Source: JAWKWH01 sp963669285 (GTDB taxonomy: Bacteria > Pseudomonadota > Alphaproteobacteria > Rhizobiales > Rhizobiaceae). From it: a stretch of 64,000 nt of DNA. The stretch lies in assembly GCA_963669285.2 (NCBI GenBank), contig CAXXSI010000014.1, positions 630,952-694,951 of the forward strand, in the 5' to 3' direction. This document shows positions 34,887 through 44,928 of this stretch, in pieces; position 1 is the first letter of the stretch; the number at the start of each line of letters is the position of its first letter. The notes under the pieces are model-generated. The model was not told the DNA's origin and did no database searches. It saw nothing but the letters and a program-made list of their open reading frames with translations. The position numbers and the translations under genes were made by a program.

Positions 34887-36705
34887 TTGGCAGGCGAAAG
34901 CACATCGATCTTCGTTGAGGCCCTTGTATTATTGGGTGGGGCTGTTGTCGCTGCGCCGCTATTCAAGCGTGTCGGCCTGGGCACCGTGTTGGGCTACCTG
35001 ACCGCGGGGATCATGATCGGTCCCGCCGTCGCTGCGCTCATTGGTGATAGCGAGGAAATCCTGCATGTCGCTGAGCTTGGCGTCGTCTTCTTGCTGTTTA
35101 TCATCGGTCTCGAGCTGAAACCATCGCGCCTGTGGACGCTCAGGCACGCCATATTCGGGCTCGGACTTGCCCAGGTGATGATTTCAGGGGTGGTGATTGC
35201 CGCGCTTGTATGGCTGCTCGCCGACATAGGGCCAACTGCCGCGATCATAATCGGCTACGGACTTGCGCTGTCCTCAACCGCATTCGCTATGCAGATTCTG
35301 GAAGAAAATGGCGACATCAATCAGAAATACGGACAAACCGGTTTCTCGATTCTGCTGTTTCAGGACATGGCGATCGTACCGCTTTTGGCGCTGATCCCGC
35401 TGCTGGCACCCGGCGGCGAGGGAAGAGAAGTGTTCAGCGGCGGCGATTTTGCCGTCGCCCTTGCCGGATTGGCCTTTCTGGTGATCGCCGGTCGTTACCT
35501 GCTCAATCCGCTTTTCAGGATAATCGCCAATACAGGTGCGCGCGAAGCCATGATTGCTGCGGCATTGTTCGTCGTATTGGGATCGGCCTTATTGATGCAG
35601 TTTGCCGGCCTGTCCATGGCGATGGGGGCGTTCATCGCCGGTGTCATGCTGGCCGAATCGTCCTATCGCCATGAACTTGAAGCCGATATCGAGCCATTTC
35701 GCGGAATTCTGCTTGGTTTGTTTTTCATGGCGGTCGGCATGTCGCTCGACATTTCCGTCATATTGGAAAACTGGTTGATCATCCTCGTGGCGGTGCCGGT
35801 ACTGATGTCCGTAAAGGCACTGCTCATCTATGTCCTTTGTCGTCTGTTCGGCGGAAGCCACAAAAATTCGGTGCGTGTCGGACTTTTGCTGCCTCAGGGA
35901 GGCGAGTTCGGATTTGTGCTGTTCTCGGCAGCGGCTGCCTCCTATATCCTGACCAGCGCCCTGGCTTCTCTGCTGATCGCAATCGTGACGGTGTCGATGG
36001 CCCTGACACCGATTTCCGTCCGCTTGACCGGCTTGTTTGTGCGTGAGGACGAAGGTGAAGAAATGGAAGAGGACTTCGACGGAGCCGGCTCGGACGTCCT
36101 GATGATCGGATTTTCCCGCTTCGGCCAGGTTGCTTCGCAGACACTGCTTGCCGGCGGTTCCGATGTGACCATCATCGACCACTCCGCCGACCGCGTGAGA
36201 GCGGCCTCGAAGTTCGGATTTAGAATCTATTTCGGTGACGGCACCAGGAAGGATGTTCTGGAGGCGGCCGGAATTCGCGATGCGAAGATCGTTGCGGTCT
36301 GCACACACAAAAAGGAAATCACCGACAAGATCGTCAACCTCATCCAGGCGGATTATCCGCAAACCCAAGCTATATGTTCGATCCTATGACCGCGCCCATA
36401 CGCTGTCGCTCAGGGAGCGTGGCGTCGACTATGAAGCGCGCGAGACATTCGAGTCGGGACTGTTGTTCGGACGCATGACGCTGCAGGCGCTGGGCACCGA
36501 CGAGGAACTGGCAACCTCGATTTCGGATGATGTCCGCAGGCGCGATGCCGAACGTCTTGCCATCCAGCAAGTGGAGGGTATTTACGCCGGTGGCGACATG
36601 CTGCACAAACGGCCGGTCACGCCAGAACCGCTCATCAAGCCCACACGAGAATCACGCAGGCTCGACAATGAAGATCAGGCGCCGGCCGATCCTGTCGCCG
36701 GTTGA
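34887..36705 (+). pseudogene. CPA2 monovalent cation:proton antiporter (Kef/YbaL type), one frameshift near the C terminus
   Basis: About 12 transmembrane helices occupy residues 1-385 (start EALVLLGGAVVAAPLFKRVG), followed by a Rossmann RCK/TrkA-N domain with DVLMIGFSRFGQVASQTLLA and YFGDGTRKDVLEAAG. The first frame stops at 36389, but from 36367 a second frame reads KLYVRSYDRAHTLSLRERGV and continues to 36705. One surplus C in the CCC run at 36364-36366 explains this, and removing it gives a normal-length protein of about 605 residues. The start is a TTG with GAGGAAG before it. It may be a functional gene with a sequencing error. Confidence 0.85.
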
Positions 36706-36720
36706 TATGATCGGATCCGG

Positions 36721-38155
36721 ATGAGCGCGGACGCAAGCAACAGCAAAGTTCACCACCGGCTCAACCATGCGCCATGTGGCGGTGATGACCGCGACCGGTT
36801 CGCTCGGCCTGATCGCGATCTTTCTGGTCGATGCGCTGAACCTGTTCTACATATCGCTGCTCGGCGTCCAGGAACTGGCCGCCGCAATCGGTTTTGCCGG
36901 CACCTTGATGTTTTTTACCCTGTCTGTTTCCATCGGGCTGACGATCGCCACATCGGCACTGGTGGCGCGGGCGCTTGGCCGCGGCGACCGCGAGGAAGCG
37001 GCCCGCACCGGAGGCGCTGCGCTTTTGTTTGTCCTGGCGGTCAACGGCGCCATGGCAGCGCTTATGTGGCCATTCATCGATAATCTTGTCGGTCTGATCG
37101 GAGCAACCGGCGAAACTGCAAATCTGGCAACCCATTTCATGCAAATCGTCGTGCCGTCGACACCGCTCATGGCGGTGGGCATGTGTACAACAGGAATATC
37201 CTGCGGGGCGTCGGCGATGCCCGGCGCGCCATGTATGTCACACTGGCGGGCGGGCTGGCAGCGGCCATATTGGATCCGGTCCTGATATTCGGACTTCGAG
37301 CTCGGTTTGACAGGCGCGGCCGGGTGGCAACCGTGCTGTCCCGCGTTGCGCTTGTCGCGGTCGGACTTCATGGTGCATGGCGGGTTCACAAACTCATTCG
37401 ACTGCCGAACGGCGCATATTTGGCAAAGATCGCCAGACCGTTTTTTGCTATTGGCATTCCCGCTGTCATGACGCAGATCGCAACGCCGGTTGGGAATGCA
37501 TATGTAACCCTGGAAATCGCTCGTTTCGGCGATGACGCTGTTGCCGGCTGGGCCATCATCGGCCGGCTAATTCCGGTGGCCTTTCGGCACGATATTCGCG
37601 CTTTCAGGCGCTGTCGGACCGATCCTCGGGCAGAATTACGGCGCAAAATTGTCTATGACCGTCTTTTATTCCGTATTGCGCGACAGCCTCGTACTTACAC
37701 TTGTGTACGTGTCGGCTGTCTGGGCGCTCATTGCCTTCTTTGCTCCCGAGATAGCAGCCCTGTTCGGCCGCCACCGGCGATGCCCGCGATCTGGTGGTTT
37801 TCTTTTGCCTGTTTGCAGCCGGCAGTTTCTTGTTCAACGGTGCGCTGTTCGTCGCCAATGCCGTGTTCAACAATCTGGGGTATCCGACCTACTCGACGGT
37901 ATTCAACTGGGGACGCGCGACGCTTGGCACGATTCCCTTTGTCTGGCTTGGCGCCAAATATTACGGTGCCGGCAGGCGTGATCGGCGGGTGGGGGCTTGG
38001 TGCCGTGCTTTTCGGTATTGTCAGCGTCATTGTGTGCTTCAGCGGTGATCCGCAAGATACAGGACCGCCCGCCACCGGAAGACGGCACGCTACCGGGCCC
38101 GCCACCGACGGCCAATTCTCCGTTTTCCACCGGCAAGGCGGCGACCGCCGGGTAA
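36721..38155 (+). pseudogene. MATE family multidrug/solute:cation exporter, at least six frameshifts
   Basis: Stitching frames gives a complete MATE protein of about 475 residues. Seen: MSADASNSK / FTTGSTMRHVAVMTATGSLG (break near 36746, in an AAA run), GMCTTGI / ILRGVGDARRAMYVTLAGG (about 37195), a local out-of-frame patch ELGLTGAA (about 37292-37325), RLIPVAF / ALSGAVGPILGQNYGAKLS (about 37585), PEIAALFG / ATGDARDLVVFFCLFAAGS (about 37765), YYGAG / IGGWGLGAVLFG (about 37975) and VIVCFS / VIRKIQDRPPPEDGTLPG (about 38043), ending TAG-stop-type tail at 38155. No in-frame nonsense substitution was needed. Either decayed or badly read DNA. Confidence 0.8.
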
Positions 38156-38185
38156 GGCGACCGGTCCGCTCGGCATCTGCCCGGA

Positions 38186-39700
38186 TCAGACCGGGTGACG
38201 GTGGCGTCGCCGCGATCATCTCTCGCAGCGATTTTTTGTCTGGCGCCGCGCCCAAAACATAGCGATCCGGCCGGACCACAACTGCACGGGTATTGTTGTC
38301 CCGTAACCAGTTCGATACTTCCGAACCTGGATCTGCTGCCACGGACCTTGACGGCTGCGGCTTCTGCCAAGGATATCTACTGTCTCCGAATCCCAGAAGC
38401 CGCTATCGGACAATTAAAACCGGTGCATAGCCGACTGCATCGTCCATTCGGCCACCGTTTGCCAATGTTGGTTGCGGGAACAGGGTTCGGCAAAGATCGG
38501 AGTTGCTGGCAAATAATCCCGGACCCAGCGGTGGTGAAATCGACACCATCTTCACACTGCCGTCCGGCTGACGGAATGCCGCATCCCAAGGCCTCGCGCG
38601 TGCCGCTGGCATTGATCAGCCGACCCAGACGGACAGCCGTCTCGATATATTCACGGGCGTGGGGCGCACGTTCGGTGCCGTAACTGTCAAGGATCGAGGC
38701 CGGTGCCAGGCCCTTTGCAGCGAGGGCGAGCTTCCAGGCCAGATTGGCCGCATCGCGAACGCCGGCGCACATGCCCTGACCCATGAAGGGTGGTGTGCGA
38801 TGGGCGGCGTCTCCGGCGATCAGCAATCGACCTTTGCGCCATTGATCCGCGACGATTGATTGAAACGTATAGACGGCGGCGCGCTCGAGTTCGGCTTCAT
38901 CAGGATCGATCCACCGTTGCAGGAGCGGCCAAACCGCATCAGGCCTGCAGATCGCATCGGTTTGTTCGTCATCACGAACGGCAATCTCCCATCGCCTCCG
39001 GTCGCCTGGTCCTCGGGCGTATGTCGCGGGCCTTTCCGGATTGCAGTACTGGATCGTGTGATCGCCGAGTTCGGGCTTCGGTCTTTTCAGCAAAAGATCG
39101 GCGACCAACCAGCGCTCCTTGAAACCGAGATTGGTTTCGGTCACTGCCATTGCGCTTCGTACGGTCGAATTGGCACCATCACAGCCAACCACATATGAGG
39201 CCTTGACCGCAGATTTTTCTCCGCTCGCCCATATCCGTGAAGCCAACCTCGACATGACCACCGCAATCGGTGACGGAATAGACTTCTTTGCCAGGTACGA
39301 ATGTCGACATTCGAATGCTGCGCAAGCGCATCACGCAACAGTTTTTCGAGATCGGGCTGATGAAAACGGTAACTGGCATGCCAGCCCTGCGGTCCGATTT
39401 CCTGCGGGGCGCGGCCAGTCGAGCAAGCAACTTGCCGGCAGAATCAACAAAGCGCATGCCAACAGGTTGACGCGGGTGATTTCCGACACACGGTCGGGCG
39501 ACGCCGATGGTCTGGAACACGCGCATGATCTCGTCATCGAAATGAACCGCCCGGGGCAGCGGGTAGGGTTCAAGCGTAACGATCGAGCACCAATACCCGC
39601 ACACCGCACGGAGCAAGAAGATTGGCAAGGGTTGCGCCGGTTGGCCCGAGCCCGACGATGATGACATCAAATGGCGCTGTCCGTCCGATTTTGCTGTCAT
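38186..39700 (-). pseudogene. FAD-dependent aromatic monooxygenase (MhpA-like), many frameshifts
   Basis: A flavin hydroxylase resembling 3-(3-hydroxyphenyl)propionate hydroxylase. Fragments in order: FDVIIVGLGPTGATLANLLA (FAD dinucleotide motif), EPYPLPRAVHFDDEIMRVFQ, VGMRFVDSAGKLL, VVGCDGANSTVR (DG motif), GRLLIAGDAAHRTPPFMGQG (GD motif) and NTRAVVVRPDRYVLGAAPD at the C terminus. They lie in different frames, needing roughly eight to ten single- or double-base shifts. The likely start (MTAKSDG) overlaps the stop of the dioxygenase gene as ATGA at 39697-39700, so the two were one operon. The 3' end is uncertain by some tens of bases. Confidence 0.78.
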
Positions 39701-40678
39701 CGCCCGGTGCGCGCCGCCAGCTCGCCATAGAGCCATGGACAGTCGGCGACCGGTGGAGCCTGCAATCCCCTTGCTGCCGCATCCAACCGCATTTGGCGCA
39801 TTCTGGCGCGTGGCTCTTCGGGCAGATACAGCCGCTCATGCCCCCAGATAGCTGGGGCCATCGAATGTCTCGTGCGGTTGCCAAGTATCCGGATCGATAA
39901 CCCGTCCGCCCCAACCGTTCTCGACGAAGAAACCGGACGGAGAGTTGGCGTAAAACGATGTCATGTAGTCGTTGGTATGCCGGCCGAGCGTATAGGCAAT
40001 CCGGTTTTCCTCAAGTTGGGCCAAATCGTAGCCCTGACCGATATCGTCGAGATTGTCGTACTCGACCATGAAATGGTGAAATCCGGATTTTCCCGAACCG
40101 ACCAGCGCAAAACTGTGGTGCCGCCCGTTGACGTGAAAAAAGTACAATGGATACGGGGTTAGGCCATAGTCACTGACGCGGAAGTCGAGCACGTCGCGAT
40201 AGAAAGCCAGCACCGGATCGATGTTGCCGACATGCAGGACAGCGTGCCCCATTCCGAGCGGACCTGTCTTGAATCCCGTAATCGGCCGCCCGGGCACAAA
40301 CGGATCGGACGCGATCATCGGATTGAAGACAAGTTCCAGCCTATTGCCGGCCGGGTCCTCTGTAACGATCAATTCCGACACAAACCGGCGATCGGCCAGT
40401 TCGGGTGAACCGTAACTTACCGCCACACCGGCCTGATCGAGACACGTTGCATATCGTTCGAGATCGGCGCGTTCGGAGACTTCCCAGCCCATGAATGCCA
40501 GCGTTTCGCCTGGTTCATCGGAAACTACGAGGCGTTGCCTATGATCATCCATACGAAAGGCGAGCGCTTTGCCGCCACGATCCAGGGATTGCATGCCCAG
40601 AAGCTTGCCGGCGAAATCATCCCAGTCTTCCAGCCTGTCGGACCGGATCCCAAGATAGCCGAGCGCACAAATGGCCAT
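39697..40678 (-). pseudogene. Type I extradiol ring-cleavage dioxygenase (VOC family), one frameshift near the C terminus
   Basis: Two-domain VOC protein of the BphC/2,3-dihydroxyphenylpropionate-type dioxygenases. Predicted Fe(II) ligands are His145 (GPLGMGHAVLHV), His201 or 202 (SGFHHFMVEY) and Glu253 (FFVENGWGGRV). The open frame stops at 39836 after SYLGA, but with one C removed from the CCCCC run at about 39841-39845 it continues LGHERLYLPEEPRARMRQ and ends 48 residues later at 39697, the normal family C terminus. The catalytic core is intact. It cleaves catechol-type rings; the substrate is not determined. The monooxygenase follows with ATGA overlap. Confidence 0.85.
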
Positions 40679-40685
40679 GATGTTT

Positions 40686-41567
40686 CTAGCCTCCAGCTAC
40701 CTCGAATCGCGCGACCGCTACGTCGATCGCCTTTTTCAGTTCGTCCCTGATCGGTGCGCTTTCGCGCATGACCGCATCGATCTTCAGAAAATCCAGAACG
40801 CGGAATCCCGAGACCGGCGGGCGCAGAAAGACGGCCGGCCGCTCACGGGTGAGCTTATTGGCAATGATCGACTGCATCATCAACTGGCTGGCACCGAACA
40901 TCAGGTCGATCGAATTGGGTATGCGACTGTCGCCCTCCGGAGCCCCAACTACATCGATACCGATGACGATATCCGCACGGTCAGTAAGCAGGTCGTAGGG
41001 AACCGGGTCGTAGATGCCGCCATCGATCAGAATGCGGCCATCACGTCGGACCGGCTTGAAGAGAGCGGGGATAGCGGCTGATGCGGCCAAAGCGGTGAAC
41101 AGATCGCCATCGCGGTTTACGACAAGCGAATGGCCAAAAAAATCGGTCGCCGTGACTTCGAGCGGGATTTTCAGCGACGCAAAATCCTGCGGGATCGTGG
41201 GCGGCAACAACGCACGCAGTATCCGTTCGATATCGAACTGGCTGACCCGGATACCCCCGACCGCTTCGCGCAGCGTAGTGGGGCGTATTCGCCACATCAG
41301 GCTGGCCAGCGTGGCGCGATCACCCAGCACCGAGCGGGCATATTCGCGTATCTCGACGCCACGCATGCCCGCGGCCATTCCAGCTCCCATGATGGCGCCA
41401 ATCGATGAACCGGCAATCGCTGTCGGACGGATACCGAGTTCGTCCAAAACTTCGATCACATGGATGTGCGCCAAACCGCGTGCACCGCCACCGCCGAATG
41501 CGACTGCGAATGTCGGGCCGCCATCTGCGGGTCGCGGCCTTTCTTCAGCGGTAACTATTCCGGTCAT
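40686..41567 (-). CDS. Patatin-like phospholipase family protein
   Basis: A 293-residue patatin-fold serine hydrolase: oxyanion loop VAFGGGGARGLAHIHV, nucleophile elbow AGSSIGAIMG (GxSxG), and the dyad Asp in LIDGGIYDPVPYD. This is the RssA/YchK type rather than a secreted toxin; no signal peptide or secretion domain. Likely an intracellular lipid esterase. It begins six bases after the M16 peptidase stop and may be co-transcribed with it. Confidence 0.92.
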   Translation of the reverse strand: MTGIVTAEERPRPADGGPTFAVAFGGGGARGLAHIHVIEVLDELGIRPTAIAGSSIGAIMGAGMAAGMRGVEIREYARSVLGDRATLASLMWRIRPTTLREAVGGIRVSQFDIERILRALLPPTIPQDFASLKIPLEVTATDFFGHSLVVNRDGDLFTALAASAAIPALFKPVRRDGRILIDGGIYDPVPYDLLTDRADIVIGIDVVGAPEGDSRIPNSIDLMFGASQLMMQSIIANKLTRERPAVFLRPPVSGFRVLDFLKIDAVMRESAPIRDELKKAIDVAVARFEVAGG

Positions 41568-41573
41568 GACATC

Positions 41574-42905
41574 CTACTCTTCACCGACATTGTCCGGTCC
41601 GACAATCATAACCGAAGGATCGACGGAAAACAGCCGCTTGGCCACCGCTCCCGCCTGTTCCAACGTTACATTCTCGATCAATCCCGCCCTTCGCTGGATA
41701 TAGTCTATTCCAAGGTCGGACAGTTGCAGTTCGACCAGCGTGCTGGCGACCGAGCCCGATGAATCGAGATTGTTCACCGCATAACCGCCAATGATGGTTT
41801 TTTTCGCGGCACTCAGCTCCGCATCGGTTGGTCCATCTTTGGCCATGCGCTCGATCTCGGCCAGGATAAGCTCCAGCGTCTCCTTTGCCCGGTCAGAACG
41901 TGTGGCGGTATTGATACCCAGACTGGCAGCATGATCGAAGTTCACAAGATAGGAGCTGACACCATAGGCGAGACCGCGTTTTTCGCGAATCTCGTTGTAG
42001 AGCCGCGACGAAAACGAGCCGCCACCCAAAATGTAATTCATCACGTAGGCGGGGAAAAAATCGGAATCGGTGCGTTCAACGCCCGGCCAAGCAAGACGCA
42101 GCGAGGTTTGCGGCAGATCGTAGGAGATGTGAATATGCTGACCTTGTTTCAGCTCGGTGTCCTGAACCGGCAGGAGCTCAGGTTTTTCGGGAAGATTTCC
42201 GAACAGCTGATCGAGCACCTTCCGCGCCGTCGCCTCATCAATCGCGCCAACAATACCGACATACAGATTTTGGCGTGCAAACAGGCGGCCGTGAAGCGCC
42301 TTCAAATCATCCGCCGTGATTTGTTCCAGCGATTCTTTGGTACCACGGTTGCGTCTTGAATAGGGGTGGTCTCCGTAGAGTTCCTTGACCCATTTTTGTG
42401 CGGCTTTTGTTTGCGGATCCCGCTCCCGGGCGGTGATGGATGCAACGATTTGCGATCGGATGCGCTCAATCGGATCGGCGTCGAAACGCGGCCGATTAAC
42501 GGCAAGTTCGACCAGCGGAACCGCATCATCGAGCTGATCAGCGATGATACGGACCGATCCGTAAATCGCGTCCCTGGACGCCGAAAAGCGCATCTCCGCC
42601 GACGCATCGTCAAACGCTTCCTGAAATGCGTCGCTGTCAAGATCTCCGGCGCCTTCATCAAACAGCCCGGTCATCAGGTTTGCCAGACCCTCTTTGCCGG
42701 CGGGATCCTGCGTGCTCCCGCCTCTGAATGCGAAATTGATGGCAATCAGCGGAATTGTGTAATCCTCGACGAACCATGCCTTGACGCCTTTCGACGAGGT
42801 GATCTCCCGTATCGACGGGTCGGCATGGGCCGGAACTGCTACAAATACCGCCACCAGCAATGTAAAAACCGAAACCGGCAGGTTGCGAACTGCACAAGTC
42901 CTCAT
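41574..42905 (-). CDS. M16 family peptidase homologue lacking the zinc site, exported
   Basis: A 443-residue protein with a signal peptide (about 1-28, LPVSVFTLLVAVFVAVPAHA). The M16 fold is recognisable (IAINFAFRGGSTQDPAGKEG, then SFSSRLYNEIREKRGLAYGV), but where active members have HxxEH this one reads GLANLMTGLFDEG, with no His. Its C-terminal domain keeps the Arg/Tyr pair region (EKRGLAYGV) that binds substrate. In bacterial M16 pairs one subunit is catalytic and the other is not; this is the non-catalytic partner of the adjacent gene. Confidence 0.92.
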   Translation of the reverse strand: MRTCAVRNLPVSVFTLLVAVFVAVPAHADPSIREITSSKGVKAWFVEDYTIPLIAINFAFRGGSTQDPAGKEGLANLMTGLFDEGAGDLDSDAFQEAFDDASAEMRFSASRDAIYGSVRIIADQLDDAVPLVELAVNRPRFDADPIERIRSQIVASITARERDPQTKAAQKWVKELYGDHPYSRRNRGTKESLEQITADDLKALHGRLFARQNLYVGIVGAIDEATARKVLDQLFGNLPEKPELLPVQDTELKQGQHIHISYDLPQTSLRLAWPGVERTDSDFFPAYVMNYILGGGSFSSRLYNEIREKRGLAYGVSSYLVNFDHAASLGINTATRSDRAKETLELILAEIERMAKDGPTDAELSAAKKTIIGGYAVNNLDSSGSVASTLVELQLSDLGIDYIQRRAGLIENVTLEQAGAVAKRLFSVDPSVMIVGPDNVGEE

Positions 42906-42915
42906 AACATCGCTC

Positions 42916-44286
42916 CTAGCTACGCTTGTCTTGCGGAGGCAGGAGATAACCTGTCACCGACCGGTTGAGATCGAGGTATTTTTGTGCGGCTGCCTTGATC
43001 TGGTCGGCAGTCACCGCGCGGATCCGATCTGGCCACTCGAGCACGTCGCTCACCGTGCCGCCGGTGGCCAGCGTTGAACCAAAGATGCGTGCCATGCCGC
43101 TTTGATTGTCACGCGCAAATACCATGCTCTTGATGAAACGTTTTTTGGCCTTGTCGAGCTCCTTGTCGGTCACACCGGCAGAGGTCAGTTTGTTGATTTC
43201 CGTGACGATCGCGGCCTCGACTTGCTCCAAGGTTGCCGAGCCGCGCGGCGAACCATAAATCCCGAATGCCGTGTCATCGAATGCAGTCCCCAGATAGTAG
43301 GCTCCGGCGGAACTGGCGATTCCCTGCCGCACGACCAGTTCCTGGTAAAGCCGGCTCCGCAAACCGCCTCCAAGAATCTCCGCCAGAAGATCGAGCGCCT
43401 CAGCCTCCCCCGGCTCGTCGGTGTTGTAGGACGGTACGAGCCACATCCTGCGCATCGTTGGCACGGTTACTCTTTGATCGCGAAGTGTCACCGTACGGCT
43501 GGTGTTTTGTTCCGGCTCCTGCGGCCGCAGGCGTGGCGGCAGGTCAGGGCCGCGCGGGATCTTGCCATAAGTACTTTCGGCAAGCTCCAATACCCGTTGA
43601 GGATCAACATCTCCGGCGACGACGAGAATGGCGTTGTTGGGCGCGTAGAACCGGTTGTAGAACGATATCGCATCTTTTCGGTTCAACTGCCTGATCTCGT
43701 GCTCCCAACCTATGACCGGAATGCCATAGGTGTGGTTCTGGTACAGCGTTGCGTCCATTTCCTCGTTCAGGATCGAGGCCGGGTCAGTTTCAACCCGCGA
43801 CCGGCGCTCTTCCAGAACGACATCACGTTCCGGTGCTATGACATCATCGGTCAGAACGAGATTCCTCATTCGATCGGCCTCATATGTCATCATGGTTTCA
43901 AGGGCTTCGGGCGAAACCTTTTGGAAATAGGCGGTGTAGTCATTGGAAGTGAACGCATTTTCCTGACCGCCGATCTCCGCGATCCTGCGCGAAAACTCAC
44001 CAGCCGGATAAGTCTTCGTGCCCTTGAACATCAGGTGCTCGAAGAAGTGGGCAATGCCGGATTTTCCCTGCTGTTCGTCCGCGCCGCCAACCTTGTACCA
44101 GAGCATGTGCGTGACAACCGGGGCCCGGCGGTCCGGAATGACGACGATTTCGAGACCGTTGTCGAGCGTATAGTTGGACACGGTTGATTGCGTCCGGGCG
44201 TCCAGAGCCGAACCAGGTAATGTGGTAACGGCCAGGACAAGGACGGCGCTGACCAAAAACGCCATCACCTTAACAGGGTTATGCAT
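42916..44286 (-). CDS. M16 family zinc peptidase, catalytic subunit, exported
   Basis: A 456-residue pitrilysin-family protease. A signal peptide covers about residues 1-29 and HFFEH (His80, Glu83, His84) is the inverted zinc motif HxxEH, with Glu about 75 residues on as third ligand (ALETMMTYEADRM region). The start at 44286 has GAGGACC upstream; the frame extends 12 codons further without a better site. With the neighbouring inactive M16 protein it probably forms a periplasmic heterodimer. Confidence 0.94.
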   Translation of the reverse strand: MHNPVKVMAFLVSAVLVLAVTTLPGSALDARTQSTVSNYTLDNGLEIVVIPDRRAPVVTHMLWYKVGGADEQQGKSGIAHFFEHLMFKGTKTYPAGEFSRRIAEIGGQENAFTSNDYTAYFQKVSPEALETMMTYEADRMRNLVLTDDVIAPERDVVLEERRSRVETDPASILNEEMDATLYQNHTYGIPVIGWEHEIRQLNRKDAISFYNRFYAPNNAILVVAGDVDPQRVLELAESTYGKIPRGPDLPPRLRPQEPEQNTSRTVTLRDQRVTVPTMRRMWLVPSYNTDEPGEAEALDLLAEILGGGLRSRLYQELVVRQGIASSAGAYYLGTAFDDTAFGIYGSPRGSATLEQVEAAIVTEINKLTSAGVTDKELDKAKKRFIKSMVFARDNQSGMARIFGSTLATGGTVSDVLEWPDRIRAVTADQIKAAAQKYLDLNRSVTGYLLPPQDKRS

Positions 44287-44370
44287 CAGAATTTCGGTCC
44301 TCTTGTCAGCATGGGGTTTCATATAGGGTGTGGGGCGGACGGTTAAAAAGTGAAATCTTTGTCATATTGG

Positions 44371-44928
44371 TTATGAAGCAAGTTCGACGAAGTGAACCAT
44401 GCTGCCACCCTGCTTCAACCGATCGCGCTGCCGGAAGCCCTCAGGTGGGGTAAATCCGGCATCCTGCGCCTCCTCGATCACACAGAGCGCGTCGGGCGCA
44501 AGCCAGCCGCCGGCCAATGCTGACGACAAAGCCAATTCACCAAGGCCCTTGTGGTAGGGCGGATCGGCAAAGACGAGATCAAATGGCTGCATGGTTCCGA
44601 CGGCTCCCAGGCGTGTCGCGTCGCGTCGGAAAATCTTTGCCCGCCCCTGCAATCCAAGGGTTTCGATATTCGTTCGGATCACGCCGCGCGCATCCACCGC
44701 CATTTCGACAAACAGGCAGGATTGCGCACCGCGGGAAATCGCTTCAAGTCCCAGCGCACCGGTGCCGGCAAACAGATCGAGAACACGGGCACCCTCCACA
44801 TGGCCTGGAAAGCCGTGTTGTAATTTGTTGAACAGGGCTTCGCGTGCGCGATCTGTGGTGGGACGCGTGGATTGGCCGGAGGGTGACGCGAGCTTGCGGC
44901 CCCCAAATTCACCGCCGACGATCCGCAT
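44371..44928 (-). CDS. rsmD: 16S rRNA (guanine(966)-N2)-methyltransferase
   Basis: A 185-residue Rossmann methyltransferase. MRIVGGEFGGRKLASPSG begins it, VLDLFAGTGALGLEAISRGA binds AdoMet, and LVFADPPYHKG is the (D/N)PPY catalytic motif for N2 methylation of G966 in the 30S head. It overlaps the 3' end of the pseudouridine synthase gene by 20 bases, so the two rRNA-modifying enzymes are coupled. Confidence 0.96.
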   Translation of the reverse strand: MRIVGGEFGGRKLASPSGQSTRPTTDRAREALFNKLQHGFPGHVEGARVLDLFAGTGALGLEAISRGAQSCLFVEMAVDARGVIRTNIETLGLQGRAKIFRRDATRLGAVGTMQPFDLVFADPPYHKGLGELALSSALAGGWLAPDALCVIEEAQDAGFTPPEGFRQRDRLKQGGSMVHFVELAS

